Assembly (NCBI GenBank): GCA_013115145.1
Contig: JAAPAO010000076.1
Coordinates: 1 to 64,000, forward strand
DNA from: Perkinsus chesapeaki
Taxonomy: Eukaryota > Perkinsozoa > Perkinsida > Perkinsidae
Length of the DNA stretch: 64,000 bases
Direction of reading: 5' to 3'
Within the stretch, counting starts at the first letter, position 1. Every line of letters starts with the position of its first letter. Shown here piece by piece: positions 1 through 11,509 of the stretch. The notes below the pieces were generated by a model that saw only the letters and a list, made by a program, of their open reading frames with translations, was not told the origin of the DNA and ran no database searches. The position numbers and the translations under genes are program-made.

Positions 1-756
1 AACGGCCCCTAGATTTGCCTTGGGTCACTTGCTGCTTTGACATGGATACCCAAACCGAAACCTCTTCCCGCTCGACTTTTGGAGTGTGTTCGGGTTTCGG
101 GTTTGAGTATTCCTCCCGCACTCCCGTGTTCGATGGGATTTTACGGAAGTTTTAGGAATTTTCACGAGAATTTCCCGCTGCCCAAGGCTCTACAGCCGGT
201 GTAGTGCACCGTGTTACTACGTGTCCTTATGTCGTTCGCTCCATAGGGATAAAGAGCTATATAGGTCTCAGTGTCTCTATCTTCTTGTCGTTTGTGCGGC
301 GTCCCCATCATACTCCACTGAGCTAGCAGCATGCGTGATTCTAATTGTATACAATTATATAGCGTATAGTTTTGTCCTGTATGATCGTTGCAGTTAACGT
401 CGTTAACTTAACAAAGACTAGCAATTTGTCCTATAACTGATTCGTGTTCTTCCGGGCAGCTGCTATTAGAAACAGTTCGACTTCTGCTCGTGAGAATTAT
501 GCGTACCCGCGCATACGTACACCTCGTTTATTTACCACTCGGTGGAGGCAACTTCAGTGGACTGTGAGATGAGAGTAGACCGTAGCCAACTTGTCTCAAG
601 CTTTGTGTTTGTTGCGTTATACTATGGCTGATGACTATACTATGGGAATAACGGACCTGTTATTAACACTGAAACGTAGGCCTGCAAGCACAAGTATCTG
701 GTTCGACTGCTTTGCGTACTTGCGTTTAAGTTAGTTGCAGTTTTACAGTTCGTTGA
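1..756. other. Non-coding or unassigned left edge
   Basis: I see no convincing coding segment, RNA gene or repeat here. The frame of the following membrane oxidoreductase opens only at about 757, after an in-frame TGA at 754-756, so this stretch probably contains its promoter and 5' leader. A short 5' exon cannot be excluded because several AG dinucleotides precede 780. Confidence 0.4.
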
Positions 757-795
757 CCGTACTTAGGAATCGCTTCCTCCAGTTACCCCTGTTCC

Positions 796-2088
796 ATGCG
801 CTTCCCCGTCCCCACTTACGCTTGTGCTTCATTTGCCGTCATTACCGTCAATGCGGCTGTCGCTCTAGCATTATGGGGCAAACTTCACCTCAATGCTTTG
901 GACGCCTCTGTCGGAGCAACTACAAACTTGCTCGCCGTTGTGATTGCCAGAAACGAGCACTTCGTTAATCTCCTGTTTACAGTATTTGTAAACAGAGCCA
1001 AGAAGCTTCCATTGGGAATAAGAAGACGGTTCGCTAACATTTACTGCTGCTACGGCGGGATACATAGCGGATGTGCAATTGCAGCTCTTGTATGGTATTT
1101 GGTATTTACTATTGAAATTACGCTACCGAATATGAAGAGCGGCATAATCATTGATCCTCTGGTTCTCATGTCATGGTTAAGCATGAGCCTTCTAATCCTA
1201 ATCGTGTTCTTCGCACTTCCGTGCGTAAGAAGCCTTCATCATAACTGGTTCGAATGTGTTCACCGCTACTCCGCCTGGACTCTGCTGATTATTCTGGTGG
1301 CGCAGTTGGTTCTCACTTCGATCAAGGAAAATCCGTCCCATGCCCTCGCAGACCCGCGTATTTGGGAAGCTGGTCTTCTCATCCTACTTGTGATCTATCC
1401 CTGGTTGCATCTGAGAAAGAGGAATGTCAAGTCCTTTCGACTCTCCTCTCATGCTCTTCTCTTGAATTTCGACTACAGCGACGTATCGTTTGGCCAGGCA
1501 GTTCGCATATCAGACTCTCCATTACGTGAGACCCACGCCTTCGCTGTTATTCCAAATATTCGCAGTACCGTACAGAATATGAGCGATGAGGAAGCTAAAC
1601 TGTGGCATGTTGACAAGAAGGGATTCTCGGTTATCATATCACGAGCAGGCGACTGGACGAGCCGTATGATCGACCATCCACCCACTCGTTTATGGACTCG
1701 CGGTGTACCCCAATACGGTGTTCTCCGTGTTGTGAGTCTCTTCCAGCCTTGCATTGTTATGGCAACAGGCTCTGGCATAGGACCTTGTCTTAGTATCTTT
1801 GTTCAACAACCTGGTCATTCGGTGAGAATTATTTGGTCCGCCCGCTCCCCCCGAAAGACATATGGTCAGACGGTCATCGATACCCTACTACGAGTAGACC
1901 CATTGGCCATTATTCATGATACAAAGGCATCCGGCCGCCCGGACTTGGTTGAAATAGCAACTGATCTTTGGGAATCAGATAATTTTGAAGCGGTAGTGTT
2001 CATCTCCAATAAGGAGGTAACCTGCAACGTTATTCGAGGTCTGAAGAAAAACGGTGTATGCGCTTATGGTGTAATATTCGATTCTTAA
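796..2088 (+). CDS. TmpA/ferric-reductase-like integral membrane oxidoreductase
   Basis: A 430-residue intronless protein. The N-terminal half has about five to six hydrophobic segments (roughly residues 12-28, 88-108, 125-145, 158-178 and 188-205). Histidines at H90 and in HRYSAW (H156) sit in helices as in ferric-reductase transmembrane domains. The C-terminal half looks like an FAD/NAD(P)-binding reductase module: ATGSGIGPCLS at about 323-333 resembles the nucleotide-binding glycine motif, and the protein ends in YGVIFDS, like the end of fungal TmpA-type proteins and relatives beside NRPS-like genes. By family knowledge it would move electrons across a membrane from NAD(P)H; the acceptor is unknown. 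ATG 796 is the first Met after the frame opens at 757. I do not see a full canonical FAD motif, so activity is inferred. A divergent NOX/FRE protein is the main alternative. Confidence 0.6.
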   Translation: MRFPVPTYACASFAVITVNAAVALALWGKLHLNALDASVGATTNLLAVVIARNEHFVNLLFTVFVNRAKKLPLGIRRRFANIYCCYGGIHSGCAIAALVWYLVFTIEITLPNMKSGIIIDPLVLMSWLSMSLLILIVFFALPCVRSLHHNWFECVHRYSAWTLLIILVAQLVLTSIKENPSHALADPRIWEAGLLILLVIYPWLHLRKRNVKSFRLSSHALLLNFDYSDVSFGQAVRISDSPLRETHAFAVIPNIRSTVQNMSDEEAKLWHVDKKGFSVIISRAGDWTSRMIDHPPTRLWTRGVPQYGVLRVVSLFQPCIVMATGSGIGPCLSIFVQQPGHSVRIIWSARSPRKTYGQTVIDTLLRVDPLAIIHDTKASGRPDLVEIATDLWESDNFEAVVFISNKEVTCNVIRGLKKNGVCAYGVIFDS

Positions 2089-4408
2089 CCAGGCAGCATT
2101 CTGCTCTTTATTGACGGTCTGCCAGGTAGTTCTTTTCTTACACCTCGATAGCAGCAGATGAAAACGAGCTTTCGTGGAACAATTTTTTTCAATTTCCAAC
2201 TCGACACTTAAATGTGATTTCACATGTTTATATCAGACTGGTGCCGCTGTCAAGACAGCGATACATCAACATCGATGGATTGTCGGTTATGCTGATATGT
2301 CCCTGCACGAGTAGCTCCACGTTGTCTCGTTGTCAGTAGCTGGAAACAGCCTCTTGTCCATCTGTACCTTCTTGTCTCTGCTTTCCATTTAATAAACATC
2401 CGATGTCATGTTTAATGACATTTCGTCATTAAACTGTTATCGCTGTTATCGTCAGCTCTCTCCATTGTTATCGTCAGTATCTCTTGGGAAGACAGTGTTG
2501 GGTTACTCGTAAATTTATCAACTATACCTTCCAGAAACCTTTTTCGCGCTCGAACCTTGAGCCTCAAGGCCACCAATTTAGCGAGTAAGGAAATCACTTT
2601 CACCAACAGGGACATCAATTTCGGGTTGTACTTTCAGTTGAAAGAATCAACTACACCGCCTTCACTTGTTTGCGCAACACCACAACAGTGCAAAGAACAA
2701 CGGGACAATTTGGTCATGTGTTGTGTTACCCTCGAGGACACGAAGTGGTTTTCGTTAAGTACGGCGACGGCTTGCCTGCAGCTGGAGTCGCGACTGAGAG
2801 TAAACAATCATTTCGATGGTCAAACTAAGGTTTGCGTCTAAGCCTTTTCAGGATCTTAGTAATATGAGCCAAGGAAAAATCAGTGAAAGGCCAGAACAAA
2901 TTAACATTTCCCCGGATAGATTTGGTAACTAGCTCTAGACGTTGTCGATAGAGCCACCTATACCATTTCACGCACATGTACATCATGTACGGTAAATGGG
3001 TCGAAGGCTGCTATGCGTAGTTGGTCCGACGTAACTTGATTAACCCCCTGTTGCATCCACAGGCATAACCTCCATCATCACATGAGGAAAGTGATGACAA
3101 TCGAATGATGCATTCGACAACAGACGATGTATCAGATACACATCAAGCATTCACCGCAGAATAGATTAGTAATACTGAATTGAGCCTTCGTTTACTCAGG
3201 TCACGAAACTAGTCCGGGCCTTTACTAATTCGTTCTGAGCTTTTACTAATAAGATCTTGACATGGTGTAGTTGTGTCAGTTTGGCCCGTCGATGGCGTCC
3301 GAATTAATTCATTGTGTTATCTCGTGCTCGAGATGGTACCAAATAATGCTGCACATATTCATGCAGGTCATATCGTTCTCTATGCAGGTTTGGTGATGAC
3401 ATGCCAACTACTGCTCATAGTGCGGGTGTGTGATATCGGCGACCCGTGGAGTATCTCCCTTCTACGTTCACGTACTATATTTATTAGTGTAAATGTACTT
3501 GCTCAAGTCAATAACCTTACTCGCGGTTCGCGTAGCTCCTCGTTGAAACTCAGAGTTCGTCGTGCTCCATCTGGGAACTCCACTGCCGTCAGATATCTCC
3601 AAGAATGACAGTCTTGCTCCACGAAATCTGAGAAAAGCGTTGTCGGCGGTTGTCTTAAATGATCGTGTTCACTTGTGTTGCTCATTTACGCTGTCTTCTG
3701 TACTCACGATTTCCCTCCAGCAAGCGTCATGTCTCTCGTCGCTCTTAGAACTGTGACGGAAGTTTGATGTGCCAATGCGCGCCATTAAATAGCAATTTCT
3801 CTAAGCACAGCCTCGCCTGTCGTCTCGAGTTGTCGCATTAAAGCATGCAACGATTGACGTCAGTGGCAGTTACGCGTGGCTGTTGAGACCGCCAAGTATC
3901 CACTTTGAACGCCCGAAGATGGCTCCAGTAACAACGCAAATACCAGGGGATGGAGTAATGTTGTTATAAAGCCAGTAGTGTTGTTAGGCTTCATAAACCG
4001 CAACTGCATTTCGAGCAACAGTGTATTGCTGGGAGAGCCTCCACAGCCTTATAATGATGCAAGAGGAAATAATGTACGATGATTAGCTATTGACAGTGAT
4101 AATGAAGTGATGTGATTAACACAGTAGTCACCGAAATTGTCAGAAGAAGTAGCCTGGCGGATAGACACTTGGCATCATCGGTACCGCACTCCGGCCCCGA
4201 ACAGGACCGAACAGTGAGCTGGCGGCAGGGTGAGGCAGCACTCTGAGAGCAGGAGGGCTAAACGCCGTCTGAAGAAGGAGATGGTATTAAACCAGCACAC
4301 CGTCCATACCAAGTCAGCAAGGGTGTTGGCGACCTGTACATGGGACATGCCTAACGGGGGCGCTTTATCAACACGAAAGTCGATCTTAGTCGGCTCCTGA
4401 AAGGGGGC
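2089..4408. other. Intergenic or unassigned stretch
   Basis: About 2.3 kb between the membrane oxidoreductase (+) and the 3' end of the kinase gene (-). Only short scattered frames occur, the longest about 111 codons at 3273-3608 on the + strand, without recognisable motifs or coherent splice chains. I found no tRNA and no obvious transposon. Confidence 0.35.
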
Positions 4409-6429
4409 TTAAGAAAACTGAACTGACAAAGTTCCCACTTGAGGTGATTTACTGGTAACATCTCGAGGAGACAACTGCGATGGCAATGCAGCCACCGTTG
4501 CGAGCATGACCTGATAACATGTAAGTGAGAGCGACTGCAGCTGAACTCGTGGAGCGGAGCCTACCTGACTGCGGCTAGCCGGCATCCGGGGCGGAGATGC
4601 GCCAAGGACATAGCCGCCACCTGCTCCGCTGTTGTAGCTCGGAAGCAACGGCCTAGTTCGAGTTGGTGGGGAAAATCGTGAGGGCGCCGCGGCCACAGCT
4701 GCCGTCTTCAGGAAGCCGAGCTGCTCCAGTGGTGAGGAGACTCGTCGAATAACTGAGAATTCCAGTATAGAAGGTAGGCGAGCGTAAACAGTGGCACGCA
4801 GTGGCGGCGGCGGTGGCCTACCACCTGAAGCATGCTGTGGTCTATGCCACACTTCACACTTTACGAACTCCTCTTCGCTATCCACATCTGAGATGTCTCG
4901 AGACGCTGTCGAGTGGTACTTCTGGATCCATCCATGCTCCATGGCCGTCGATGTATGTAGCCTCGCTTTTGGGTTCAGCTGCCATCACCATTTCACAGTA
5001 ACTTTCTGACACCTCTAGCCTATGTTATTTACTTGCATAAATCTGTTGACCATGTCCCTAACAGCTGAACTACCTACCCCTCGAGGATAAGCAACTCCAT
5101 GCGAGCTCAGGATGCGCTGAGACAAACACACAGTTTCGAGTAACAATCTCCTCGAGGTCCTTACATCTCTCAATGCAACAGTCGGGTGGACTACACTATG
5201 ATTTCCTGCGTAAGGGCTATGTCCGACCAACAGCGAGTACAGGAGACATCCGAGCGCCCATCGGTCACAGGGAAGCCCATGAGGCGCTCCTACTAGCATC
5301 TCCGGTGGCTGAGATACATCAGTGCTTCAAGAGCTATATTGGTCATGTCACCATGCTGTCAACGGTGCCGCACAAAGTTCGCCTTCGACCAACGCTCCCG
5401 CTTCTAGGAGGACTATCGTCATCGGCATTCTTTTCGTTTTCGGCACCAGCCTCGTCATCGCAACTCGTGGACCAACCAAAGTCGCAGAGACGGACGGAGA
5501 TATCTGAGACATCTCGTAGGGGTCTCGGCCAGGCAGGCATGTAGCGAACCAGTGTCCGTGGGACCATAGGAGCGCATCATCAGCACATTTGCTGTCTTGA
5601 GATCTCTATGGGCAATATTCCTCCGGTGAAGGTGGTCCACTGCCGAGAGTATCTAACCATCAGTGCCGTTGGGTTTACAGTTGAGCCTACCTGCCGAAAT
5701 ATAATGGCTGCTTGACGTTCAGCCACTCTGCCGTATGGCGGGAAGCATCGACTTTGCCAGTTGGAGAGAACTCCTCCCGTCGCCAGTTCCAACTGCATGT
5801 AAATATGCGTTGAATCTTCAAAGTACCTGACAAGGCTTCTTCCATCCGCGCGGCGGCGCCCAGCGGCTTCAACCTACCCGTGCAACGTGAGGATATTTTC
5901 GTGCCTGAGCTCCTGATGTGTAGCAATCTCGTTGTATATCCTATCAAGCATGCCCCGATCAATCAAGGGCTGCTTCTGCACAGCCTTCAAGGCATAATAC
6001 TCTCCTGTCTCCCTACAAGGATAACGTCAGATAGACTTCGCGGCATCCCTCCGCACGGACTTGTCTTTAAGTTGTCGAACAATAGCGTAGCTACCGGAGC
6101 CGAGAACACACTGAGTCGAGCTTGGATGGAGGGTGAATCTTCGAGCGATTGTACCTAGACAAGTGAATGGCAGCGGCGCCAATGGCAGATAACTTCTGAC
6201 CAGGTAGTTCTATCGGTACAGCCGAAATGCACTCGGGAAGACTGTGCATTATCGTCGGTGGTGGTGGTGGATGGGGCTGACTCGATAACATGACTCGCGG
6301 CCTCCAATGATCGTTGGACTGCTGTCGAAAGGTAGATTGGGCTGATACAGTCGAGACGCTCGCAAGAGACATCAAACAATACTTAATAACCAGTTGGTCT
6401 GGTATAAAGCGACAAGTGGTATCAGTCAC
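4409..6429 (-). CDS. PLK4/Aurora-like serine/threonine protein kinase (multi-exon)
   Basis: A protein kinase assembled across short introns. In order I read the glycine loop LGSGSYAIV, the subdomain II lysine in YYALKAVQK, an alpha-C segment RIYNEIATHQELRHENIL, the catalytic loop HRDLKTAN, DFGWS, the activation-loop end TLCGT...MPPEM, subdomain IX DRWALGCLLYSLLVG and a subdomain XI arginine in NPKARLH followed by HGWI. Several introns have clear borders: 48 nt after the glycine loop (GTCC donor), 43 nt just before MPPEM and 54 nt before NPKARLH. DFGWS and PPEM are typical of Aurora kinases, while HGL-C-DRWALGC recalls PLK4, so the subfamily is open. About 30 residues separate DFGWS from TLCGT, longer and more acidic than in Aurora. 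A Pro/Ser-rich tail of about 150 residues follows the kinase fold. Likely role: centriole or mitotic control (inference). The N terminus before the glycine loop is provisional. Confidence 0.75.
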
Positions 6430-7013
6430 TTGATGGGGTATTCATCAGGCAATCGCCATCGGCCTTTCCGTGGAGGCCGCGAGGAACTACAGCTTCAATC
6501 ACTTTTCACAAACACTCTTTCTCTTCGAGCTCTCAAGAATGTCTAGGCAATTTCCGGCAGTAGGCTTCACTAACTAAATAAATTAGGCCTTCTAGACCTG
6601 AACTAGAGCAACAGCCCTAGGCTCACAAACAATGTCCGAGTCGGAGGAGACATTCGACCATTGTCACTCCCTCACAGGACACCCATAGGAAATGCTCTCT
6701 TCGAAAGATGCAGATACTTCACCAGTACCAACGCCAGTGATAGGTCCGCCGCCATCGCCATACCAGCCGCGGGACGGTCGTAGGCGGCCACTGCCGTCCC
6801 CAAAAATGGCGGGGAATGAATGAATTCACAGTTCTTGTCAGAAGTGAGAGCCACTTTGCAGCAAAATTTTTCCTAAAGCCTCGCCTCATTAGCGAGTAAC
6901 GAGCCTCCTCACCATACCTGCAGGACACTAGGGACAATTAACAGCACAACACTCATGGGAATTAACAACTCATGATAAGACGACAATATTCCGAACTACA
7001 ACATAACAGAACT
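6430..7013. other. Intergenic between phosphoglucomutase and kinase genes
   Basis: Both flanking genes are on the minus strand, so this holds the 3' end of the phosphoglucomutase transcript and the 5' region of the kinase. No coding or repeat signal stands out. Confidence 0.4.
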
Positions 7014-8789
7014 TCACCTCGTTCCAAGATTATACTTCTTTGGCTGCAAGAAGTAATCGATAACGTCATTAACAACCCCTTCAAGCCTGTCCTGGGCTTG
7101 TTGCATTCCCTTGGCATCGCTCGCTTCACAGTAGTATTTAACCTTGGGCTCGGTGCCAGAACCCCTGATGGTCACCGTAGCTTTATTTTCAAAGTAAAGT
7201 GTGATCATTTGATCGCTGGGGGTCTGCGGCAAAGTGCTCTTATGGTCGGGGGTCCTGGAGTCGTAGCCCAGAGTCACGTCGCGAATCCCGGCGATTTTGG
7301 AGCTGCCAAGCTCTTGCTTGTAATGCCCATTGTTCCTGAACTCATCAAAGATCTGCTTAGTCACATTGGGGTCGGTCGAGATGAAGTAACCGTTGTGCTG
7401 GGCGAAGTACCCCACAGTGGCACGGAGCTGGTTCAATCTGTCGAGCAACGTCATCCCTTTCTCTCTTCGCCAGTAGTTAGCCATTTCACACCACACAGCA
7501 CAGGCGCTGACTCCGTCCTTGTCAGGTACAGTCATCGTAAGGGCGCTGCCGAGGGCCTCCTCGTAGGCGGTGCAGTGGACAAGCTTAGGGTTCTCTGCGG
7601 TCATCTTAAGGCTTTGGTTAGCCATCCATTTGAAGCCGGTGAGGGTATCCTGGTAGACCCCTCCATAGTGGTCAGAAAGAGCCTTGATCATTTTGGAGGA
7701 GACAGTGGAGTTGATGACCAAACAGTCCTCCTTGGGCACCCCACGGCGATGCGCCATCAGCAACTGCCAATCGCCGAATATAGTGCCGAGCTCATCCCCG
7801 GTGAACTGATGCCATGTGCCATCCTTTTGCTTTTCGCACGACGTGTATCGATCAGCGTCAGGGTCGTTGGCGAGGACGTAGTCAGCATTTTCCTTCGCCG
7901 CCTGCGCCTTCGACATGTCCAGCGCGCCTTTTTCTTCAGGGTTGGGGAAGGCAACCGTTGAGAACTCGGGATCGGGATAGGCTTGGGCCTCGACAACCGA
8001 CACACATGTATCAGGGAAACCGAACTTCTTGAGCATCCCAATGGCGAATGGGAGGCCGACTCCCTGCATCGCAGTGTAGACAAACTTGAGCTCGCACTTC
8101 TGATTGAGGTCGGGGAACCGGCAAAGTTCATGATGGATCTGGTCAATGTAGGTGTGTAAGGCATCTTCATAGGGATCGATTGTCCTCGACTTGTCCTTAA
8201 GAAGGCAGTCGGGGCCCAGCATGCCAACAGCCTCCGGCCACGGCTCCAAGTTGGCCAGAATTCTGGACTGGATCTCAGAGTCAGCAGGTGGAATGATCTG
8301 AGCACCGTTGGCACCATATACTTTATAACCATTATATTCCTTGGGGTTGTGGGAGGCTGTCATCTGGCCACCACAAAGGGCATGTAAGCGAACAATGAGG
8401 AACGGATTGGAAGGAGTGATGCTGGTCTTGTCGATGAGGTACACCTTAGCGCCTTTTGATAGAAAAACCGCAGAAGCGACGTGAGCGAAAGCTCGGGACT
8501 TATGTCTACCATCGAAGCCGAAGACCACGCCTCTGTCAGCCAGCGCCTTCTGACCGTACTTATCGATACAGTAGACGCAAAGGCCTTGGGAGGCCTGTAG
8601 TACAGTTAGGCAATTCATACGGTCGTAACCGGTTCCCATAACACCACGGAGACCAGCAGTGCCAAACTCAAGGCGATGCGTGGGGTTCAATCTAGCTGCT
8701 ACTAACGAAGCATCAAGAGATTCGGCTTCCTTTCTAGTGTCCCCATCGAAGTCTTGTTTGAGCCAAGCTTCAACCGCTGGATTCGACAT
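7014..8789 (-). CDS. PGM2: Phosphoglucomutase/phosphomannomutase, PGM2 type
   Basis: A 591-residue intronless alpha-D-phosphohexomutase, full length for the PGM2 branch. It interconverts hexose or pentose 1- and 6(5)-phosphates through a phosphoserine, in the cytosol. Visible landmarks: the catalytic serine loop TASHNP (S146), the Mg-binding DPDADR (309-314), the sugar-binding loop YEEALGS (409-415) followed by KDGVSA, and the phosphate-binding RGSGTEPK (542-549). TASHNPKEYNGYKVY is closer to PGM2 and PGM2-like proteins than to PGM1, so phosphopentomutase or glucose-1,6-bisphosphate synthase activity is also possible. The ATG at 8787-8789 gives the expected N terminus. It is the cleanest gene in the window; the lack of introns contrasts with its neighbours. 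A 329-codon frame on the opposite strand is a shadow. Confidence 0.96.
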   Translation of the reverse strand: MSNPAVEAWLKQDFDGDTRKEAESLDASLVAARLNPTHRLEFGTAGLRGVMGTGYDRMNCLTVLQASQGLCVYCIDKYGQKALADRGVVFGFDGRHKSRAFAHVASAVFLSKGAKVYLIDKTSITPSNPFLIVRLHALCGGQMTASHNPKEYNGYKVYGANGAQIIPPADSEIQSRILANLEPWPEAVGMLGPDCLLKDKSRTIDPYEDALHTYIDQIHHELCRFPDLNQKCELKFVYTAMQGVGLPFAIGMLKKFGFPDTCVSVVEAQAYPDPEFSTVAFPNPEEKGALDMSKAQAAKENADYVLANDPDADRYTSCEKQKDGTWHQFTGDELGTIFGDWQLLMAHRRGVPKEDCLVINSTVSSKMIKALSDHYGGVYQDTLTGFKWMANQSLKMTAENPKLVHCTAYEEALGSALTMTVPDKDGVSACAVWCEMANYWRREKGMTLLDRLNQLRATVGYFAQHNGYFISTDPNVTKQIFDEFRNNGHYKQELGSSKIAGIRDVTLGYDSRTPDHKSTLPQTPSDQMITLYFENKATVTIRGSGTEPKVKYYCEASDAKGMQQAQDRLEGVVNDVIDYFLQPKKYNLGTR

Positions 8790-9355
8790 TATGAACTCGG
8801 TGGTGTAGCTGAGGCGGAGGGAGAGAGTAGCTATACGTGTGTGCGGCGCTGAGGGCGGGCGAAAGATAATCGTTGATATGTCCTCGCCTTTAGGAGGGTA
8901 CCTTGCCTCTATTCGATGCCAAGGCCAATATGTCGGTGTTATGTAGCAAATGCTCAGGTATATTCGGGTAAAGTAGTAGTTCCACGGTAGAAGAAAGTGC
9001 GACGATTATGTGTGAAAAATTCCGTATTTGTGGATTCCTTACATAATCGGCGCAGAAACGTATTGAATGGAAATGATAGTTTAAATGATGCATGGAGAAT
9101 CCTCTCGCCTACCTCGACGTTCACAAGCCACCTCCACACCATCAGCAACCTCCAGTAGGGCAAGTCGGCAGCGAGGCAACTTGGAGGAGTCTCAAAAAAG
9201 AATTGTTGATAAGGTAGCGGAGAGAGCGGTATGACGTGCCAATAGGAACCAAACAGGTTATTCGGCGGCATTGTGCCAAGCACCGACATCATCAACAACA
9301 GCACACTGTCTTGGAGCTGGATACACTAGGCCCTTTGCTGCCTAGTACTTCGACC
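8790..9355. promoter_or_regulatory. Divergent intergenic region between PGM2 (-) and an unknown gene (+)
   Basis: This stretch separates head-to-head genes and so probably contains both promoters. I cannot point to a defined promoter element. Confidence 0.3.
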
Positions 9356-10117
9356 ATGCTCTCTCCCGATGACAAAGTGGTGACCATCATGGCCTTTCCG
9401 CCATTACCGACCATTACCGTTTACACATCAGTTCCATCTTCCTCCTATATCCCCCAGCACACCTTTCATGGCAGCTTCCCCGGTCTACAGCAACGATATA
9501 AGTAAGTCCTGTACAGGCTCTGGTTTACTAGAAGGTTAGGTGGTGACCATCGTTCACAGAGCAAACAGTGTCGCGGCATTTTACCGGTGATTACCCCCAA
9601 GACGCCTGTGAGCTCCCAGCGGCATTCCCCTCTTCTTCATCCACTTTTATCAGAGCCGCTACCGACTACAGTGCACTCCCTCCAATAGAGGCAGCATCGA
9701 GTCGGTGATCAGGCCACACCAGACCGCCGCTGAACCAAAACACTCGCCAATGCCGCCTTACGTGAGCGTGAAAGTCGACGAGTGCCGCCTGATATCATCG
9801 GACAGGTTTATAGCGGTACTAGTAGGCTGCTTCGAGACGATGCTCGGCGTCAACTTAGGCAACGACGATACAGCAGTGAGGAGTACAGGATACCGGAGCA
9901 GAAGGGTAAGAATAGGATGCTGGAATTGAGGACAGGCTGGTGGACAGGCTCACCGGTTCGATATGCTCCTCGATTGCCGAAGGAATTGCCCCCATTGGAC
10001 CTGACTAGTCTGCCAGCAGCGAGCCCCACTTATGGGCCTTTGGTACTGGACACCCCTGCAGTGGGATTAACACCTAAATCACCGCATGGAGCGGTATGGA
10101 CGCCGATTGAGAGGTAA
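9356..10117 (+). CDS. Unrecognised multi-exon protein, Pro-rich C terminus
   Basis: Not recognised. A first exon can start at ATG 9356 (MLSPDDKVV), rich in Ser/Pro/Tyr, and reach a GTAAGT donor near 9500. A central frame at about 9590-9700 is open for some 40 codons. An intron from about 9698 to 9780 (GTCGG...GACGAG) would join it in frame to MPPDIIGQVYSG, which then reads without interruption to TAA-TAATG-type stop context at 10117. The last about 110 residues are basic, then Pro-rich with repeated P-L-P patterns. No signal peptide, membrane segment or known domain is visible. One internal junction could not be settled. Confidence 0.4.
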
Positions 10118-11509
10118 TGTAGGGGGGGACACTGGAAAGGGAATGGTGGTGAAGTTGGGGTTAATGGCCTAGCGGAGAAGCGTCCTAAATTTGGTAATAA
10201 ATCCCTAACGTCAGTAGTAGGTTGTGAAGGTGAGATATTATTATGGCATCAATAATGTTGCTACCACCTAGCAGCAAAGCGACATATACCAGTTCAGCTC
10301 ACTGTGCTTATTGATCCACGTCACAAGTCTATATAGCAATAAATGGCAGTAATTATTACTAGTATTGTTGAATGGTAAATTGTTATAGTTATTATAGTAG
10401 AAGTGCGGCGTTGGTAGTTCTGTCCGCCGCCTGGTGAAAGGGTTCACAATATATTACTCGATATTACTTTTATAATCTTTTAATACTTTATATCCTACTC
10501 CATCTGCCCCTTAGATATCCTATTTTAGGAGGCCTCCAAGTACCGGTATCAACTGTATGACTAAGGCCCTACCGCCGCCCACAAGTGTCGATACCATTAT
10601 TGAAGCTGTTGTTGAGGATGAGTTGAGGATGTCGTACAATTCTGGTGAAGAGGTAGACAGTCGGGTATGTGTTGGTAGTAAGGCATAGCGAAGAGGTAGA
10701 CAGTCGGGTATGTGTTGGTAGTAAGGCATAGCGGAGAGGTAGAATGGATCACAACCTTGACGGATGATCCACAGGCTGCGGGCCCTATCGTGTGTTCCAT
10801 ATCGTAGGGTGTTTTTAAATTGTGTGTTTTGTCCCTGATGGTATATACCGGCCTGATCGTATAGGTTCATGAGGAAGTGTGTGAGGTTAATACAGCTCGA
10901 TTTAGTAGTCCGATAGTTCTGGTCTGCCTGCCTGCTTTCCGGCCTGCCAGGCAATGCCACGGGGAGCCAGTGAACAGTGGAGGCTAATACCATCTCTGGC
11001 TTAAGCACCATAGGGCCATAGAAGAGTGTGGATACGATCCTATACAATATCACGGGGGCCTTTGAATTGCTCATATAGTCTCAAACTCCTTCTTATCCAG
11101 AATGCTGTCGGGCAGCGTATTTTTCTCGAACAAGGGGCTTCCCTCCGAACAATCTATAGTCGATGTTGATGAACCTCAATGTTGGGATATGAGATAGATA
11201 AAGGCATACAGATATAGACGAGACGCGTCTTCACTATTCGGGTAGGGTTTGTAACATTCTCGTGAGGAGATGGAGTGGTGATAAGGCATAAGCCTTCAAA
11301 TGTTTGGTCAGGGAGGCAGGTCTTGGGGGACCATCAGACGTTCCGTGAAGCAATGCACTGATGATCCCTCATCAGGCTCCTCCGAGGAATGCTAATTTAT
11401 CACCTCCACGCATGTCCCTGAGTCCATCACCTCCACTGGCCCCGAGGACATCACCGACGACCGAGTTCCCTACTGAAGTGAGCTGCTGACAATGTAGACG
11501 GATAGCTCT
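10118..11509. other. Intergenic region with a short tandem duplication
   Basis: No supported gene. The minus strand is open for 184 codons at 10520-11074, but a 43-bp tandem duplication inside it is not a multiple of three, so the two copies are read in different frames; I treat the frame as chance. The 10200-10500 part is A/T-rich. Confidence 0.35.
10647..10732. repeat. 43-bp tandem duplication (two copies)
   Basis: Two identical 43-bp units lie head to tail at 10647-10689 and 10690-10732, followed by a partial third that differs at the second base position. The identity suggests a recent duplication. Confidence 0.9.

Noticed and set aside
3273-3608. 111-codon + strand frame
   Set aside because: No domain, splice partner or composition typical of the real genes here.
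6972-7961. 329-codon + strand frame
   Set aside because: It is the antisense shadow of the phosphoglucomutase, whose minus-strand motifs are unmistakable.
10520-11074. 184-codon minus-strand frame
   Set aside because: It spans a 43-bp duplication read in two different frames, which is not expected of a maintained protein.
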